Origin: Azospira oryzae
GTDB lineage: Bacteria; Pseudomonadota; Gammaproteobacteria; Burkholderiales; Rhodocyclaceae
Reading direction: 5' to 3'
Assembly: GCF_004217225.1 (NCBI RefSeq)
Contig: NZ_SHKM01000002.1
Coordinates: 501,307 to 565,306, forward strand
Length of the DNA: 64,000 nucleotides
The translations under genes and the position numbers were made by a program. Positions within the stretch are counted from its first letter, which is position 1. The number at the start of each line of letters is the position of its first letter. The notes under the pieces are model-generated. The model did no database searches and was not told the DNA's origin. It saw only the letters and a list, made by a program, of their open reading frames with translations. Positions 23,168 through 32,295 of the stretch are shown in pieces.

Positions 23168-23350
23168 TTTGGCACCTGGAAATGAAGGAATGACGGAAAT
23201 TTTCAGGGTGCCATGCCTGTAAGCAAGAAAAATAGGGCTTCTCCAGCCACCATCTCTCCTTTGCCCCGCCCTTTCTGCCTTCTGGCATGGGTCGTTTTTT
23301 CCCTGTCCGCTTTGGCTTTTTTCAGCCGTTCCTGTTTTCCCGGCTTTTCC

Positions 23351-23585
23351 CTAGGGGTTGTTCACTGTTTTTTATGTATACAAAGACGTAAACCAGTTAA
23401 CTCAGCCCCAAGTCTGTGGATAACTTTGAAAAGCCGATCCCATTCATTGGCTTAGGTCCGGAAAATCCCTGTGAGAAACCTCTGTGCAGTGATGTGGGAA
23501 GATTGTGCAGGGATTTTTCCCCTACCCTTGCCCGCCCAGGTTGTGCACAATTGGTTCCACCACTTTTACCTGAGTTATACACAGC
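23351..23585. repeat. DnaA-box-rich module B (inverted partner of module A)
   Basis: This segment is the inverted homologue of 21559-21794. DnaA-box matches: TTATCCACA (complement of 23415-23423), TTGTGCACA (23541-23549) and TTATACACA (23575-23583). The last box ends two bases before the oxyR ATG, so the module is the oxyR promoter/leader region. The 450-bp gap 23136-23585 holds otherwise only the rsuA terminator. Confidence 0.8.
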
Positions 23586-24497
23586 ATGACCCTGACGGAA
23601 ATGCGCTACATCGTGTCCTTGGCCCGGGAGCGCCACTTCGGCCGCGCCGCCGAGAAATGCCACGTGAGCCAGCCTACCCTGTCGGTGGCCCTGAAAAAGG
23701 TGGAAGAGCGCCTGGGGGTGCTGCTGTTCGAACGCAGCGCCGCCGAAGTGCGGCTGACGCCCATCGGCGAAGAGGTGGCGCGGCAGTCCGAGAAAGTCTT
23801 GAACGAGGCCCAGCGGGTCGAGGAAATCGCCCAGCGGGGCAAGGATCCCTTTAGCGGACCCCTGCGCCTGGGGGTGATCTACACCATCGGCCCCTATCTG
23901 CTGCCCCGACTGGTGCCGGCCCTGCACCAGGCCGTGCCCCACATGCACCTTTACCTGCAGGAGAATTTCACCCACGTGCTGGCTGAATCCCTGAAGCGGG
24001 GCGAACTGGACGTGATCGTGGTGGCCCAGCCGTTCGACGAGCCGGGCATCGTCACCCAGCCGGTGTACGACGAACCCTTCCGCATGCTGGTGCCGGCGGC
24101 CCATCCCTGGGCCGAGCGGAAATCGGTGGATGCGGGGGAACTGAAGGGCGAGGAACTGCTGGTGCTGGGCCAGGGCAACTGTTTCCGCGACCAGGTGGTG
24201 GCCGCCTGTCCGCGTCTGACCGAGCCGGGCGGGCTGGAACGTTCCTATGAGGGCGGCTCCCTGGAGACCATCCGCCTGATGGTGGCCAGCGGCACCGGCG
24301 TCGCCGTGCTGCCCGCTTCCGCCGTCGAGGTGGCGCCGCCGGACCCGTCCCTGGCCCGGGTCATTCCCTTCAAGGCGCCGGAGCCTTCCCGCCGCATCGT
24401 GCTGGCCTGGCGCGTCACCTTCCCCCGGCCCCAGGCCATCGATGCGGTGCGGGCCGCCATTTTGCAATGTCCGCCACCCGGGGTTAAGGTACTGTAG
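23586..24497 (+). CDS. oxyR: Hydrogen-peroxide sensor, LysR-family regulator
   Basis: A 303-residue LysR-type regulator with an N-terminal winged HTH (residues about 1-60: FGRAAEKCHVSQPTLSVALK) and a periplasmic-binding-like sensor domain. The redox Cys pair in GQGNCFRDQVVAACP falls exactly at Cys199 and Cys208, the disulfide-forming pair of E. coli OxyR. Oxidation activates transcription of peroxide-defence genes. The next gene is dps, and an OxyR-like operator lies between them; tpx lies nearby. Its start abuts a DnaA-box module with no clear Shine-Dalgarno. Confidence 0.94.
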   Translation: MTLTEMRYIVSLARERHFGRAAEKCHVSQPTLSVALKKVEERLGVLLFERSAAEVRLTPIGEEVARQSEKVLNEAQRVEEIAQRGKDPFSGPLRLGVIYTIGPYLLPRLVPALHQAVPHMHLYLQENFTHVLAESLKRGELDVIVVAQPFDEPGIVTQPVYDEPFRMLVPAAHPWAERKSVDAGELKGEELLVLGQGNCFRDQVVAACPRLTEPGGLERSYEGGSLETIRLMVASGTGVAVLPASAVEVAPPDPSLARVIPFKAPEPSRRIVLAWRVTFPRPQAIDAVRAAILQCPPPGVKVL

Positions 24498-24506
24498 TCC
24501 GTCTGT

Positions 24507-24543
24507 ATTGCCCGTCCCTATTCAATCCATAGGGATAAGTCAT
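24507..24543 (+). promoter_or_regulatory. Probable OxyR binding site upstream of dps
   Basis: The OxyR consensus is four ATAG/CTAT elements spaced by 7 nt. Here ATTG (24507) - N7 - CTAT (24518) - N7 - ATAG (24529) - N7 - TCAT (24540) fits the spacing; the inner pair is perfect and the outer elements are partial. It lies between oxyR and dps. Confidence 0.55.
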
Positions 24544-24611
24544 TGGCCCGGGCGGCCGCCATCGGCCACAATGGGCGCATGGTTATTGAGAAGCTTGAAA
24601 GGAGAATCCAC

Positions 24612-25088
24612 ATGGCAACCAAGATCGATATCGGCATCACCGAGAAAGACCGCAAGAAAATCGCCGACGGCCTTTCCCACCTGCTGGCAGACAGCTACAT
24701 CCTCTATCTGAAGACCCACAATTTCCACTGGAACGTCACCGGCCCCATGTTCCAGACCCTGCACACCATGTTCATGACCCAGTACACCGAACTGTGGAAC
24801 TCCCTGGACCTGATCGCCGAGCGCATCCGCGCCTTGGGCTACCCGGCTCCCGGCTCCTACAAGCGCTTCGTGGAACTGGCTTCCATCACCGAGGAAGACG
24901 GCGTGCCCAAGGCCAAGGATATGATCCGCCAGCTGGTGGCCGGCCAGGAAGCCGTGGCCCGCACTGCCCGCCAGGTCTTCGCGGTGGTGGACAAGGCCAA
25001 CGACCAGCCGACGGCCGATCTGCTGACCCAGCGCATGGAAGTGCATGAAAAGAACGCCTGGATGCTGCGCGTCCTGCTCGAAGAATAA
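24612..25088 (+). CDS. dps: Dps-family ferritin-like DNA-protection protein
   Basis: A 158-residue four-helix protein with the Dps ferroxidase residues: THNFHWNV (His39), HTMF (His51), NSLDLIAER (Asp66, Glu70). Dps dodecamers oxidise Fe(II) with hydrogen peroxide and store the ferric mineral, and some bind DNA. The ATG at 24612 has AAGGAGA upstream; a longer frame from 24543 is not supported. The N-terminus has only a few Lys residues, so strong DNA binding is uncertain. Expression is probably controlled by OxyR through the upstream site. Confidence 0.93.
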   Translation: MATKIDIGITEKDRKKIADGLSHLLADSYILYLKTHNFHWNVTGPMFQTLHTMFMTQYTELWNSLDLIAERIRALGYPAPGSYKRFVELASITEEDGVPKAKDMIRQLVAGQEAVARTARQVFAVVDKANDQPTADLLTQRMEVHEKNAWMLRVLLEE

Positions 25089-25130
25089 GTAAATTCACCG
25101 CTTCGCCGCCTGGCGGCGGCCCGGATGCAA

Positions 25131-25165
25131 AAAGGGCTCGGTTCGCACCGAGCCCTTATCTTTTG
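25131..25165. terminator. Bidirectional terminator between dps and topB
   Basis: AAGGGCTCGGT and ACCGAGCCCTT form an 11-bp stem over a 4-nt loop, with A and T runs on the two sides. Confidence 0.88.
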
Positions 25166-25177
25166 CCTTGCTTAACC

Positions 25178-27763
25178 TCAGGCTTCCTTCGCCTTGCGCT
25201 TTGCCGGGGCTTTGGCGGGCTTTTCCGCCGCTGCCTTGGGCTCGGCCTTGGCGGCGGTTTTTTTCGCCGCAGGGGCCTTGGGCTCCCGTTTCTCGAACTC
25301 GAAGCTGACCTTGCCGTCCTTGCCCTTCACCAGGAAGGCGGAGAACTTGCGCCGCGTGCGGGCGGAAATGAAGTCCTTGAGCAGATCGGTGCGGCCGGTG
25401 GACAGCAGCTTCTGCATCTGTTCCCGTTCCACGGCCTGTTGCAGGATGATCTTGCCGGAACGGAAGTCGCAGCTCTTGGCCGGACCCACGGACTTTTCGC
25501 AGACGTAGGCCAGCCCGTGCTCATAGACAGGGCTGCCGCACTTGGGACAGGGTCCCAGGCTTTCCTGGCCGGAGAAGTCCACCGGTTCGCCGCCGTCCTC
25601 GCCGGAGCGGTCCTGGCCGAAGTCGAATTCCGGTTCGTTCTTGTCGTTGAGCTTGATCAGGGCATTGAAGGGCCGCCCCATCTTGTTGCGGAAGCCCATC
25701 AGGGGGCCGACCTGGCGTTCGGTGAGCAGGGTCTCGATTTCCTCGGGCTCGAACTGGCGGCCGGCGACGATCTTCCACAGGCCGTAGTCGCAATCGCCGC
25801 ACTGGAATTTCTTGTAGGTCTCGCGCATGAGACCGCCGCACTTGGGACAGGGTGACTTGAGCAGGCCGAAGTCGCCGGGCACCGTGTCGCTGTCGTAGCT
25901 CTTGGCCCGGTCCACGATGTGCCGGGTCATTTCCTCGATTTCCTGCATGAAGGCGCTGCGGGAAAGATCGCCGCGCTCGATCTGGGCCAGCTTCCATTCC
26001 CATTCGCCGGTCAGTTCCGGCGAGGTCAGTTCGGAAATGCCCAGGCCGTTGAGCAGGGTCATGAGGGAGAAGGCCTTGGCGGTGGGGATCAGTTCCCGGC
26101 CTTCGCGGTGCAGATACTGTTCGGTGATCAGGCCTTCGATGATCTGGGCCCGGGTGGCCGGGGTGCCGAGGCCGCGGCCGGCCATGGCGGCACGCAGTTC
26201 CTCGTCGTCCACCATCTTGCCGGCGCCTTCCATGGCGGAGAGCAGGGTGGCTTCCGAGTAGCGGGCCGGGGGCCGGGTGTCGTTCTGATTGACCGCCACT
26301 TCCTCGGTCTGCACCTTCTCGCCCTGGGAGACGGCCACCAGGTTGCCCTCGTCGCCCTCCTGGCCTTCGCGGCCGTAGATGGCCAGCCAGCCCGGATTCA
26401 CCAGGACCTTGCCTTCGGTCTTGAAGGGTTCGCCGGCGACCCGGGTGATGCGGGTGGTGATCAGGTATTCGGCGGCCGGGAAGAAGACGGCGAGGAAGCG
26501 CTTGACCACCAGGTCGTAGAGCTTCTGTTCCGGCTCGGAGAGATTCTTCGGCGCCTGGGTGGTGGGGATGATGGCGAAGTGGTCGGAAATCTTGGCATTG
26601 TTGAAAATGCGCTTGTTCGGCACCACCCACTTGGACTTGAGAATCTTGTTGGCGAAGATGCCGTAGCGGTCCACCACGGAGGTGTCGGAACCCTTGGTCA
26701 GGTTTTCGCCGTTGAACATCTGCAGGGTGGCCTGCACCGTGCCCAGGTAATCCTCGGGCAGGGCCCGGGAGTCGGTCCGGGGATAGGTCAGGACCTTGTG
26801 CTTTTCGTACAGGGCCTGGGCCAGGCCCAGGGTGTTCTTGGCGGAGAAGCCGAAGCGGCTGTTGGCTTCCCGCTGCAGGCTGGTGAGGTCGAAGAGCAGG
26901 GGCGAGAGCTGGGTGGAGGGCTTGGCCTCCTCGCTCACTTCGCCGGGCTGGCCTTCGCACTTGGCCTGCAGGGCCTTGGCCCGGGCTTCGTCCCACAGGC
27001 GGTCGGCCCGGGCGTGTTCGTCCTCGTCCTTGCCCTTGAAGGCTTCGTCGAACCACTTGCCCTTGTATTCGCCGGCAGCGGCGGCGAAGGTGGCCTCCAC
27101 TTCCCAGTAGGGACGGGCCTTGAATTCGCGGATCTTGCGTTCCCGCTCCACCACCAGGGAGAGGGTCGGGGTCTGCACCCGGCCCACGGTGGTGAGGTGG
27201 AAGCCGCCGGTCTTGGAGTTGAAGGCGGTCATGGCCCGGGTGCCGTTGATGCCGACCAGCCAGTCGGATTCGGAACGGCACACGGCGGCATCGCCCAGCC
27301 CCTGCATTTCCTCGCCGCGGCGCAGACGGGCGAAGCCGTCGCGGATGGCCTGGGGCGTCATGGACTGCAGCCACAGCCGCTGCACGGCCTTGCCGGACTT
27401 GGCGTGGCGGGCGATGTAATTGAAGATCAGCTCGCCCTCGCGGCCCGCGTCACAGGCGTTCACCAGGCCGTCCACATCCTTGCGCCTGATCAGCTTGGTC
27501 AGCAGCTTCAGGCGGGACTCGGTTTTCTCCACCGGCTTCAGTTCGAAGTGGGGCGGGATCACGGGCAGGTGGGCAAAGGACCACTTGCCGCGCTTGACCT
27601 CGTATTCCTCGGGGATCACCAGTTCCAGCAGATGGCCGATAGCAGAGGAGAGAACGAAGTTGTCGCTCTCGAAATAGTCGTCATGCTTGGTGAAACCGCC
27701 AAGGGCTTTGGCGATGTCGGCAGCGACGGAAGGTTTTTCGGCAATGATGAGCTGTTTGCCCAT
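25178..27763 (-). CDS. topB: DNA topoisomerase III
   Basis: An 861-residue type IA topoisomerase. The TOPRIM domain starts at KQLIIAEKPSVAADIAKAL, with CDAGREGELIF as the acidic Mg site; the active-site Tyr lies at about residue 327 (LTYPRTDSRALP). The fold is TopB-like rather than TopA-like. The C-terminus holds two or more zinc ribbons (SPCPKCGG and GPCPKCGSPVY) and ends in a Lys/Ala/Pro-rich tail, making it longer than the 653-residue E. coli enzyme. It decatenates single-strand-linked DNA during replication and recombination. The start at 27763 is fixed by the conserved MGKQLIIAEKPS beginning. Confidence 0.94.
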   Translation of the reverse strand: MGKQLIIAEKPSVAADIAKALGGFTKHDDYFESDNFVLSSAIGHLLELVIPEEYEVKRGKWSFAHLPVIPPHFELKPVEKTESRLKLLTKLIRRKDVDGLVNACDAGREGELIFNYIARHAKSGKAVQRLWLQSMTPQAIRDGFARLRRGEEMQGLGDAAVCRSESDWLVGINGTRAMTAFNSKTGGFHLTTVGRVQTPTLSLVVERERKIREFKARPYWEVEATFAAAAGEYKGKWFDEAFKGKDEDEHARADRLWDEARAKALQAKCEGQPGEVSEEAKPSTQLSPLLFDLTSLQREANSRFGFSAKNTLGLAQALYEKHKVLTYPRTDSRALPEDYLGTVQATLQMFNGENLTKGSDTSVVDRYGIFANKILKSKWVVPNKRIFNNAKISDHFAIIPTTQAPKNLSEPEQKLYDLVVKRFLAVFFPAAEYLITTRITRVAGEPFKTEGKVLVNPGWLAIYGREGQEGDEGNLVAVSQGEKVQTEEVAVNQNDTRPPARYSEATLLSAMEGAGKMVDDEELRAAMAGRGLGTPATRAQIIEGLITEQYLHREGRELIPTAKAFSLMTLLNGLGISELTSPELTGEWEWKLAQIERGDLSRSAFMQEIEEMTRHIVDRAKSYDSDTVPGDFGLLKSPCPKCGGLMRETYKKFQCGDCDYGLWKIVAGRQFEPEEIETLLTERQVGPLMGFRNKMGRPFNALIKLNDKNEPEFDFGQDRSGEDGGEPVDFSGQESLGPCPKCGSPVYEHGLAYVCEKSVGPAKSCDFRSGKIILQQAVEREQMQKLLSTGRTDLLKDFISARTRRKFSAFLVKGKDGKVSFEFEKREPKAPAAKKTAAKAEPKAAAEKPAKAPAKRKAKEA

Positions 27764-27952
27764 GGCAGGGGCCTCTGGCAGTCCCGGTCGGGAGGTGCGG
27801 GGGATGATAAGAGGGACTTACGGGCCTTGGCAAGCAAGCAGCCACTAATTTGACGCGCGAAGCCTGCATATTGCGTGCTTCGCCCATCATGCTGCCTGCG
27901 CCATCTGGTGCGACCCCTCAGTCGCCCCGGCTGGCAGGCCCGACGGATGGAC

Positions 27953-28441
27953 TTAATGCAGGTGTTCGGGTTCCGCGTCGGAGAGCAGTTCTTCGACGAT
28001 GAGGGTATCCAGGTTCTGCTCCTGGCTCCACAGGACCATCAGCACGATGACCTTGAAGCGGCCCAGGGACAACCGGTCGTCCGGCAGGGCCATGGCCCGC
28101 TCGATGACCAGTTCCCGCAGGTCGGCGGAAAGGACCTTGGCCTGTTCCAGGAAATGCAGGAAGCCCAGGGCGTCGGCACCCAGGTGGGCGCTTTCGTCCG
28201 GCGTGTAGGCCCGCAGGGAACGGGAATCGGCCTGCAACTGGCGGGTCGGCAGGGTGGCCTTGAGGCCCTGGAGCCATTCCAGGGCTTCGCTGATTTCTTC
28301 TTCGGAGAAGCCGGCCGCAGTGAGTTTGCGGCTGAGGGCCGTGTCGGCCTGGGAATCGGGTGAATCGGGTTGATTGCCGGACTTGCTGAAGTCGGCGAAA
28401 TCGACGTAGTTTTCGAAGAGATAGACGAGGATGTCGAACAT
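27953..28441 (-). CDS. smg: Smg (DUF494) family protein
   Basis: A 162-residue acidic helical protein starting MFDILVYLFENYVDF, the hallmark of the Smg/DUF494 family. In many proteobacteria smg lies between dprA and a topoisomerase gene, as here. Its biochemical role is not established. The ATG at 28441 is used; a longer frame from 28498 lacks family support and would overlap the dprA end. It lies 10 bases after dprA and is probably co-transcribed with it. Confidence 0.93.
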   Translation of the reverse strand: MFDILVYLFENYVDFADFSKSGNQPDSPDSQADTALSRKLTAAGFSEEEISEALEWLQGLKATLPTRQLQADSRSLRAYTPDESAHLGADALGFLHFLEQAKVLSADLRELVIERAMALPDDRLSLGRFKVIVLMVLWSQEQNLDTLIVEELLSDAEPEHLH

Positions 28442-28451
28442 TGGCAACGTA

Positions 28452-29570
28452 TCAGGTGGGGGAAAGCCGCTGGTAGCGGCCTCCGGGAAGACTGGCAACG
28501 CGGTCCGCCAGTTCCAGCGTCACGAGGATGGCGCATAGGGCTTCCGTCGTCAAGCCTGTGCGCTGCAGCAATTGGTCCAGATTGGCCGGGTCATGGCCGA
28601 GGGCATCGAGTACGGCAGCCTGGCCAGGATCAAGGATTGGCGGGGTTGTTGGCGTATTGCCGGTGGAAAGTGGCGTCCTTGCTGGCTTGCAGCCCGGGGG
28701 GTCGAAGGGACCGATTTCTTCCACGATGTCCCGGGCTTCCTGCACCAGCTTGGCGCCCTGCTGGATCAGCCGGTGGCAGCCCTTGGCCACCGGCGAATGG
28801 ATGGAGCCGGGAATGGCAAACACTTCCCGGCCCAGTTCGGCCGCCAGGCGGGCGGTGATGAGGGAGCCGCTTTCCAGGGCGGCTTCCACCACCAGGCAGC
28901 CCTTGGCCATGCCGGCGATGATGCGGTTGCGGCGGGGAAAATTGTGGGCCACCGCCGGCGTACCCAGGGGAAATTCGGAAACGATGGCGCCTTCGGTCGC
29001 CAGTTGCAGCGCCAGTTCCTTGTGCCGCGAGGGATAGATGCGATCGGCCCCGGTGCCGATGACGGCGACACTGCCGCCCTCTCCTTTCAGCCCGCCGCGA
29101 TGGGCGGCGCCGTCGATGCCCAGGGCCAAGCCGCTGACGATGGTCAGCCCCTGGGCCGCCAGATCGGCAGCGAGGGCCTCGGCATCCTTGAGGCCCTGGG
29201 GCGTGGCATTACGACTGCCGACAATGGCCAGGGCGGGCCGGTTGAGCAGTTCCACCCGGCCCTTCACATAGAGCAGGCTGGGTGGATCGGCGGATTCGAG
29301 CAGCAGCTGGGGATAGTCCGGATCGGCCAGGGTCAGGATGCGGTTGCCCGGCTTGCCGGCCCAGTCTAGGGCCCGGGCCACCGCTTCCTGATTGTCCGTG
29401 TCGAGCAGCAGATCGGCCTTCTTGCCGACGACCTGCTTGAGGGCACTGCGGGGGGCGGAGAAAACCTGTTCCGGCAGGCCGAAGGCGGCCAGCAGATGGC
29501 GCTGGGTCTCCGGCCCGACGCCCGGAACCAGCGTCAGCCGGAGCCAGGCGGTGAGGGCCGGATCAGCCAC
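28452..29570 (-). CDS. dprA: DNA-processing protein A
   Basis: The 372-residue protein has an N-terminal SAM-like domain and the Rossmann-like DprA core: AIVGSRNATPQGL, VSGLALGIDGAAHRG, AVIGTGADRIYPSRH, FPRRNRIIAGM and EALESGSLITA-type motifs (about residues 110-260), followed by a C-terminal winged-helix domain (GLTTEALCAILVTLELADRV). DprA loads RecA on incoming single-stranded DNA during natural transformation. The start is GTG at 29570. It precedes smg and follows the LysM gene by 9 bases, forming one operon. Confidence 0.95.
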   Translation of the reverse strand: MADPALTAWLRLTLVPGVGPETQRHLLAAFGLPEQVFSAPRSALKQVVGKKADLLLDTDNQEAVARALDWAGKPGNRILTLADPDYPQLLLESADPPSLLYVKGRVELLNRPALAIVGSRNATPQGLKDAEALAADLAAQGLTIVSGLALGIDGAAHRGGLKGEGGSVAVIGTGADRIYPSRHKELALQLATEGAIVSEFPLGTPAVAHNFPRRNRIIAGMAKGCLVVEAALESGSLITARLAAELGREVFAIPGSIHSPVAKGCHRLIQQGAKLVQEARDIVEEIGPFDPPGCKPARTPLSTGNTPTTPPILDPGQAAVLDALGHDPANLDQLLQRTGLTTEALCAILVTLELADRVASLPGGRYQRLSPT

Positions 29571-29579
29571 GGCGGGGGC

Positions 29580-30635
29580 TCAGGGATTGCGTACCAGATC
29601 GGCCAGAGACAGGGGCAAGGCAGCATCCATGACCAGGGCGTAGGAAACCCGCTCGAACGTCCGGAAGACAAAGACCAGGCCATAGCGCTGGGGCGGCACC
29701 TTGACCAGCTCCCGCTCGCCCTGTTCGTTGCGCTGTTCATAGACCTTTTCACTGCGCAGCAAGGCCAGGACGTGGCCGACCTCGAGCCCGTCGCGGCTGC
29801 CCCTGGACAGGGATACCACCGAGTAGCGTCCGCCGGTGCCGACACCGCCGTACACCGCGATGATGCGGGCCTCAACCTTGGCTTCCGGACGACGGGGCGC
29901 ATAGGTGATCAGTTCGGGGCGGGATGCGGGCATAAGCCGATCGAACTTGCCGACCTCCTGCTTCACCTCCACCATTTCCATGACGGAGGGCTCTCCCGGT
30001 TGGATCAGCCTGGCCGTGCCCAGGTAGAACGCCTCATGGCCCAGCACTTCCTTGGTGTCGGGATCGAGCATGGCCTTGCCGGGACGATAGACCTGCCACA
30101 ATTCGGAAGGCTCCCGTACCCCGACCACGTAGGCCTGGTCGCCGCCGCCAAGATAGACCCGTCCTTCCTGGGTGGCGATGATGCGGGCTTCCTTGTCCAT
30201 GGCGCTGGGGTCCACCACCAGGGGCTGGGACAGGAAGGGCTCGATGATGCTTTGCGGAATGGTGGGAATTTCGTTCTTGACCGCTTCGCTGTACTCGCGC
30301 GGCTGCAGCTTGAGCGACTTGGCCAGTTTGAGCTGTGGCTTGCCGTCCTCGCCGGTGACCATGACGATGACGTCGCCCGGGTAGATGCGGTGGGGATTCT
30401 TGATCTGGTCCTTGTTCAGGCGCCAGATTTCGGGCCAGCGCCAGGGTTCCTGGATGAACTTGCCGGCGATGCCCCACAGGGTGTCGCCCGGCACCACGAT
30501 ATGGCGGTCCGGCGCGTTGTCGGCGAGGCGGGGAGATTCCTGGGCACTGGCGCTGGAGGCGGCGACAGCCAACAGAAGGGTGGCTATAATGCGGGCGGGG
30601 TTCAGGCCAGGGCGGCCGAACAGGTGTCGAATCAT
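29580..30635 (-). CDS. LysM domain-containing exported protein
   Basis: From the ATG at 30635 (GAGGA upstream) the protein has 351 residues: a signal peptide (cleavage near ASSASAQE), one LysM domain (HIVVPGDTLWGIAGKFIQEPWRWPE...IYPGDVI, about residues 45-95) and a long beta-rich C-terminal part. LysM binds peptidoglycan, so it acts in the periplasm. The gene order LysM-dprA-smg, divergent from def-fmt, is typical of betaproteobacteria. The function beyond wall binding is unknown. Confidence 0.92.
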   Translation of the reverse strand: MIRHLFGRPGLNPARIIATLLLAVAASSASAQESPRLADNAPDRHIVVPGDTLWGIAGKFIQEPWRWPEIWRLNKDQIKNPHRIYPGDVIVMVTGEDGKPQLKLAKSLKLQPREYSEAVKNEIPTIPQSIIEPFLSQPLVVDPSAMDKEARIIATQEGRVYLGGGDQAYVVGVREPSELWQVYRPGKAMLDPDTKEVLGHEAFYLGTARLIQPGEPSVMEMVEVKQEVGKFDRLMPASRPELITYAPRRPEAKVEARIIAVYGGVGTGGRYSVVSLSRGSRDGLEVGHVLALLRSEKVYEQRNEQGERELVKVPPQRYGLVFVFRTFERVSYALVMDAALPLSLADLVRNP

Positions 30636-30752
30636 CGTGGCGTCCTCGCGCTGCCGGAACAAGGGCGGCCCTTTTGTTGTCCACACCCATGTCCCGAATC
30701 TAGGGATTTGGTTTAAATTCTGCATGTAATAGATTATTCGGGCAAGCTTTTT

Positions 30753-31256
30753 ATGGCTTTACTCCCTATTTTGCGCTTCCCGGATCCCCGCTTGAAAAAA
30801 GTGGCGGTTCCGGTCGAAAAAATTGACGACGGCATTCGTGCCCTGGCCCGGGACATGGCGGAAACCATGTACGAGGCGCCGGGTATCGGTCTGGCCGCCA
30901 CCCAGGTCGATGTACACAAGCAGGTGATTGTCATTGACGTGTCGGAAACCAAGGACGAACTCCTGGTGCTGATCAATCCGGAAATCACCCACCGCGACGG
31001 GCTGCAGGTGGGCGAAGAAGGCTGTCTCTCGGTGCCGGGCATTTACGACAAGGTCGAGCGGGCTGAGCATATCGCCGTGCGTTACCTGGACCTGGACGGC
31101 AAGACCTGTTCCCTGGAAACGGACGGCCTGCTGGCCGTCTGCATCCAGCATGAGATGGATCACCTGCAGGGCAAGGTTTTCGTCGATCACCTGTCCCAGC
31201 TCAAACAGGGCCGTATCAAGGCCAAGCTGGCCAAGCAGGCCCGCATCACCGCCTGA
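30753..31256 (+). CDS. def: Peptide deformylase
   Basis: The 167-residue metalloenzyme shows the three deformylase motifs: [18 protein letters not shown] (metal ligand Cys91) and [12 protein letters not shown] (His133, His137, catalytic Glu134). It removes the formyl group from the N-terminal Met of new proteins. It is followed by fmt, the usual pairing, separated by a short GC-rich hairpin (31262-31284). The Shine-Dalgarno is weak. Confidence 0.97.
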   Translation: MALLPILRFPDPRLKKVAVPVEKIDDGIRALARDMAETMYEAPGIGLAATQVDVHKQVIVIDVSETKDELLVLINPEITHRDGLQVGEEGCLSVPGIYDKVERAEHIAVRYLDLDGKTCSLETDGLLAVCIQHEMDHLQGKVFVDHLSQLKQGRIKAKLAKQARITA

Positions 31257-31311
31257 TTTTCCGGGGGAGCAGCTCTGCTCCCCTGCCCTCCTTCCTTCTG
31301 GTTCTCCCCCC

Positions 31312-32238
31312 ATGAAAATCGTCTTTGCCGGCACTCCCGAATTTGCCGCCCGGGCCCTGGCCGCCCTTTACGAGGCAGGCCACGACATTCCCCTGGTGCT
31401 GACCCAGCCCGACCGGCCGGCGGGCCGGGGCATGACCCTGCAGGCCTCGCCGGTGAAGCAGTTGGCCCTGGCCCGGGGCAGCGAAGTATTCCAGCCCCTG
31501 ACCCTGAAGGATGAGGCGGCCCAGGAGAAGCTGCGCCTGCTGGCACCGGACGTGATGGTGGTGGCCGCCTACGGCCTGATCCTGCCCCAGGCCGTGCTGG
31601 ATATTCCGCGCCATGGCTGCCTCAACATCCATGCCTCCCTCCTGCCCCGCTGGCGCGGCGCGGCTCCCATCCACCGGGCCATTCTGGCCGGCGATGCGGA
31701 AAGCGGCGTCTGCATCATGCAGATGGAAGCGGGCCTGGATACCGGCCCCGTGCTCCTTTCCGCCAGTACGCCCATTTCGGCCCAGGATACGTCCCAGACC
31801 CTGCACGACAAGCTGGCGGTGCAGGGGGCCCAGCTCATTGTCAGCGCCTTGCAGCGCCTGCCGCTGCCGGCGGTCGCCCAGCCCGAAGCCGGTGTCACCT
31901 ACGCCGCCAAGCTGGACAAGTCCGAGGCGCCCCTGGACTGGCGCCGTCCGGCAGCCGAGCTGGATCGGCAGATCCGGGCCTTCACTCCGTTCCCCGGAAC
32001 CACCGCGGTGCTGGACGGTGCGCCCCTGAAAGTCTGGGCCGCCCTGCCCCGCAGCGAAAGCGGTGTCCCCGGTACCGTGCTGGCGGCGGACAAGCACGGC
32101 ATCCTGGTGGCTTGCGGTAGTGGCTCCCTGCTGCTGACCGAATTGCAGAAGGCCGGCGGCAAACGTCTGCCGGTAGCCCAGTTCCTCGCCGGCCACGGCG
32201 TGTCCGCAGGGGCGCGGTTCGAACTCCCGGCGGCTTGA
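31312..32238 (+). CDS. fmt: Methionyl-tRNA formyltransferase
   Basis: From the conserved start [13 protein letters not shown] at 31312 the protein has 308 residues. The N-terminal formyl-transferase domain contains the catalytic Asn/His/Asp motif ([21 protein letters not shown]...DTGPVL), and the C-terminal OB-like tRNA-binding domain follows. It transfers formyl from 10-formyl-THF to initiator Met-tRNA. The longer frame from 31150 overlaps def and is rejected. Confidence 0.96.
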   Translation: MKIVFAGTPEFAARALAALYEAGHDIPLVLTQPDRPAGRGMTLQASPVKQLALARGSEVFQPLTLKDEAAQEKLRLLAPDVMVVAAYGLILPQAVLDIPRHGCLNIHASLLPRWRGAAPIHRAILAGDAESGVCIMQMEAGLDTGPVLLSASTPISAQDTSQTLHDKLAVQGAQLIVSALQRLPLPAVAQPEAGVTYAAKLDKSEAPLDWRRPAAELDRQIRAFTPFPGTTAVLDGAPLKVWAALPRSESGVPGTVLAADKHGILVACGSGSLLLTELQKAGGKRLPVAQFLAGHGVSAGARFELPAA

Positions 32239-32295
32239 ATTTGGCGACATGAGTCCCGAGTTAACCACCTATACAAGATTGTCCGGAGGTTTGAG

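Noticed and set aside
25919-27853. 644-codon plus-strand frame opposite topB
   Set aside because: The minus-strand topoisomerase has full family motifs; the Gly/His/Leu-rich antisense product is typical of GC-rich shadow frames.
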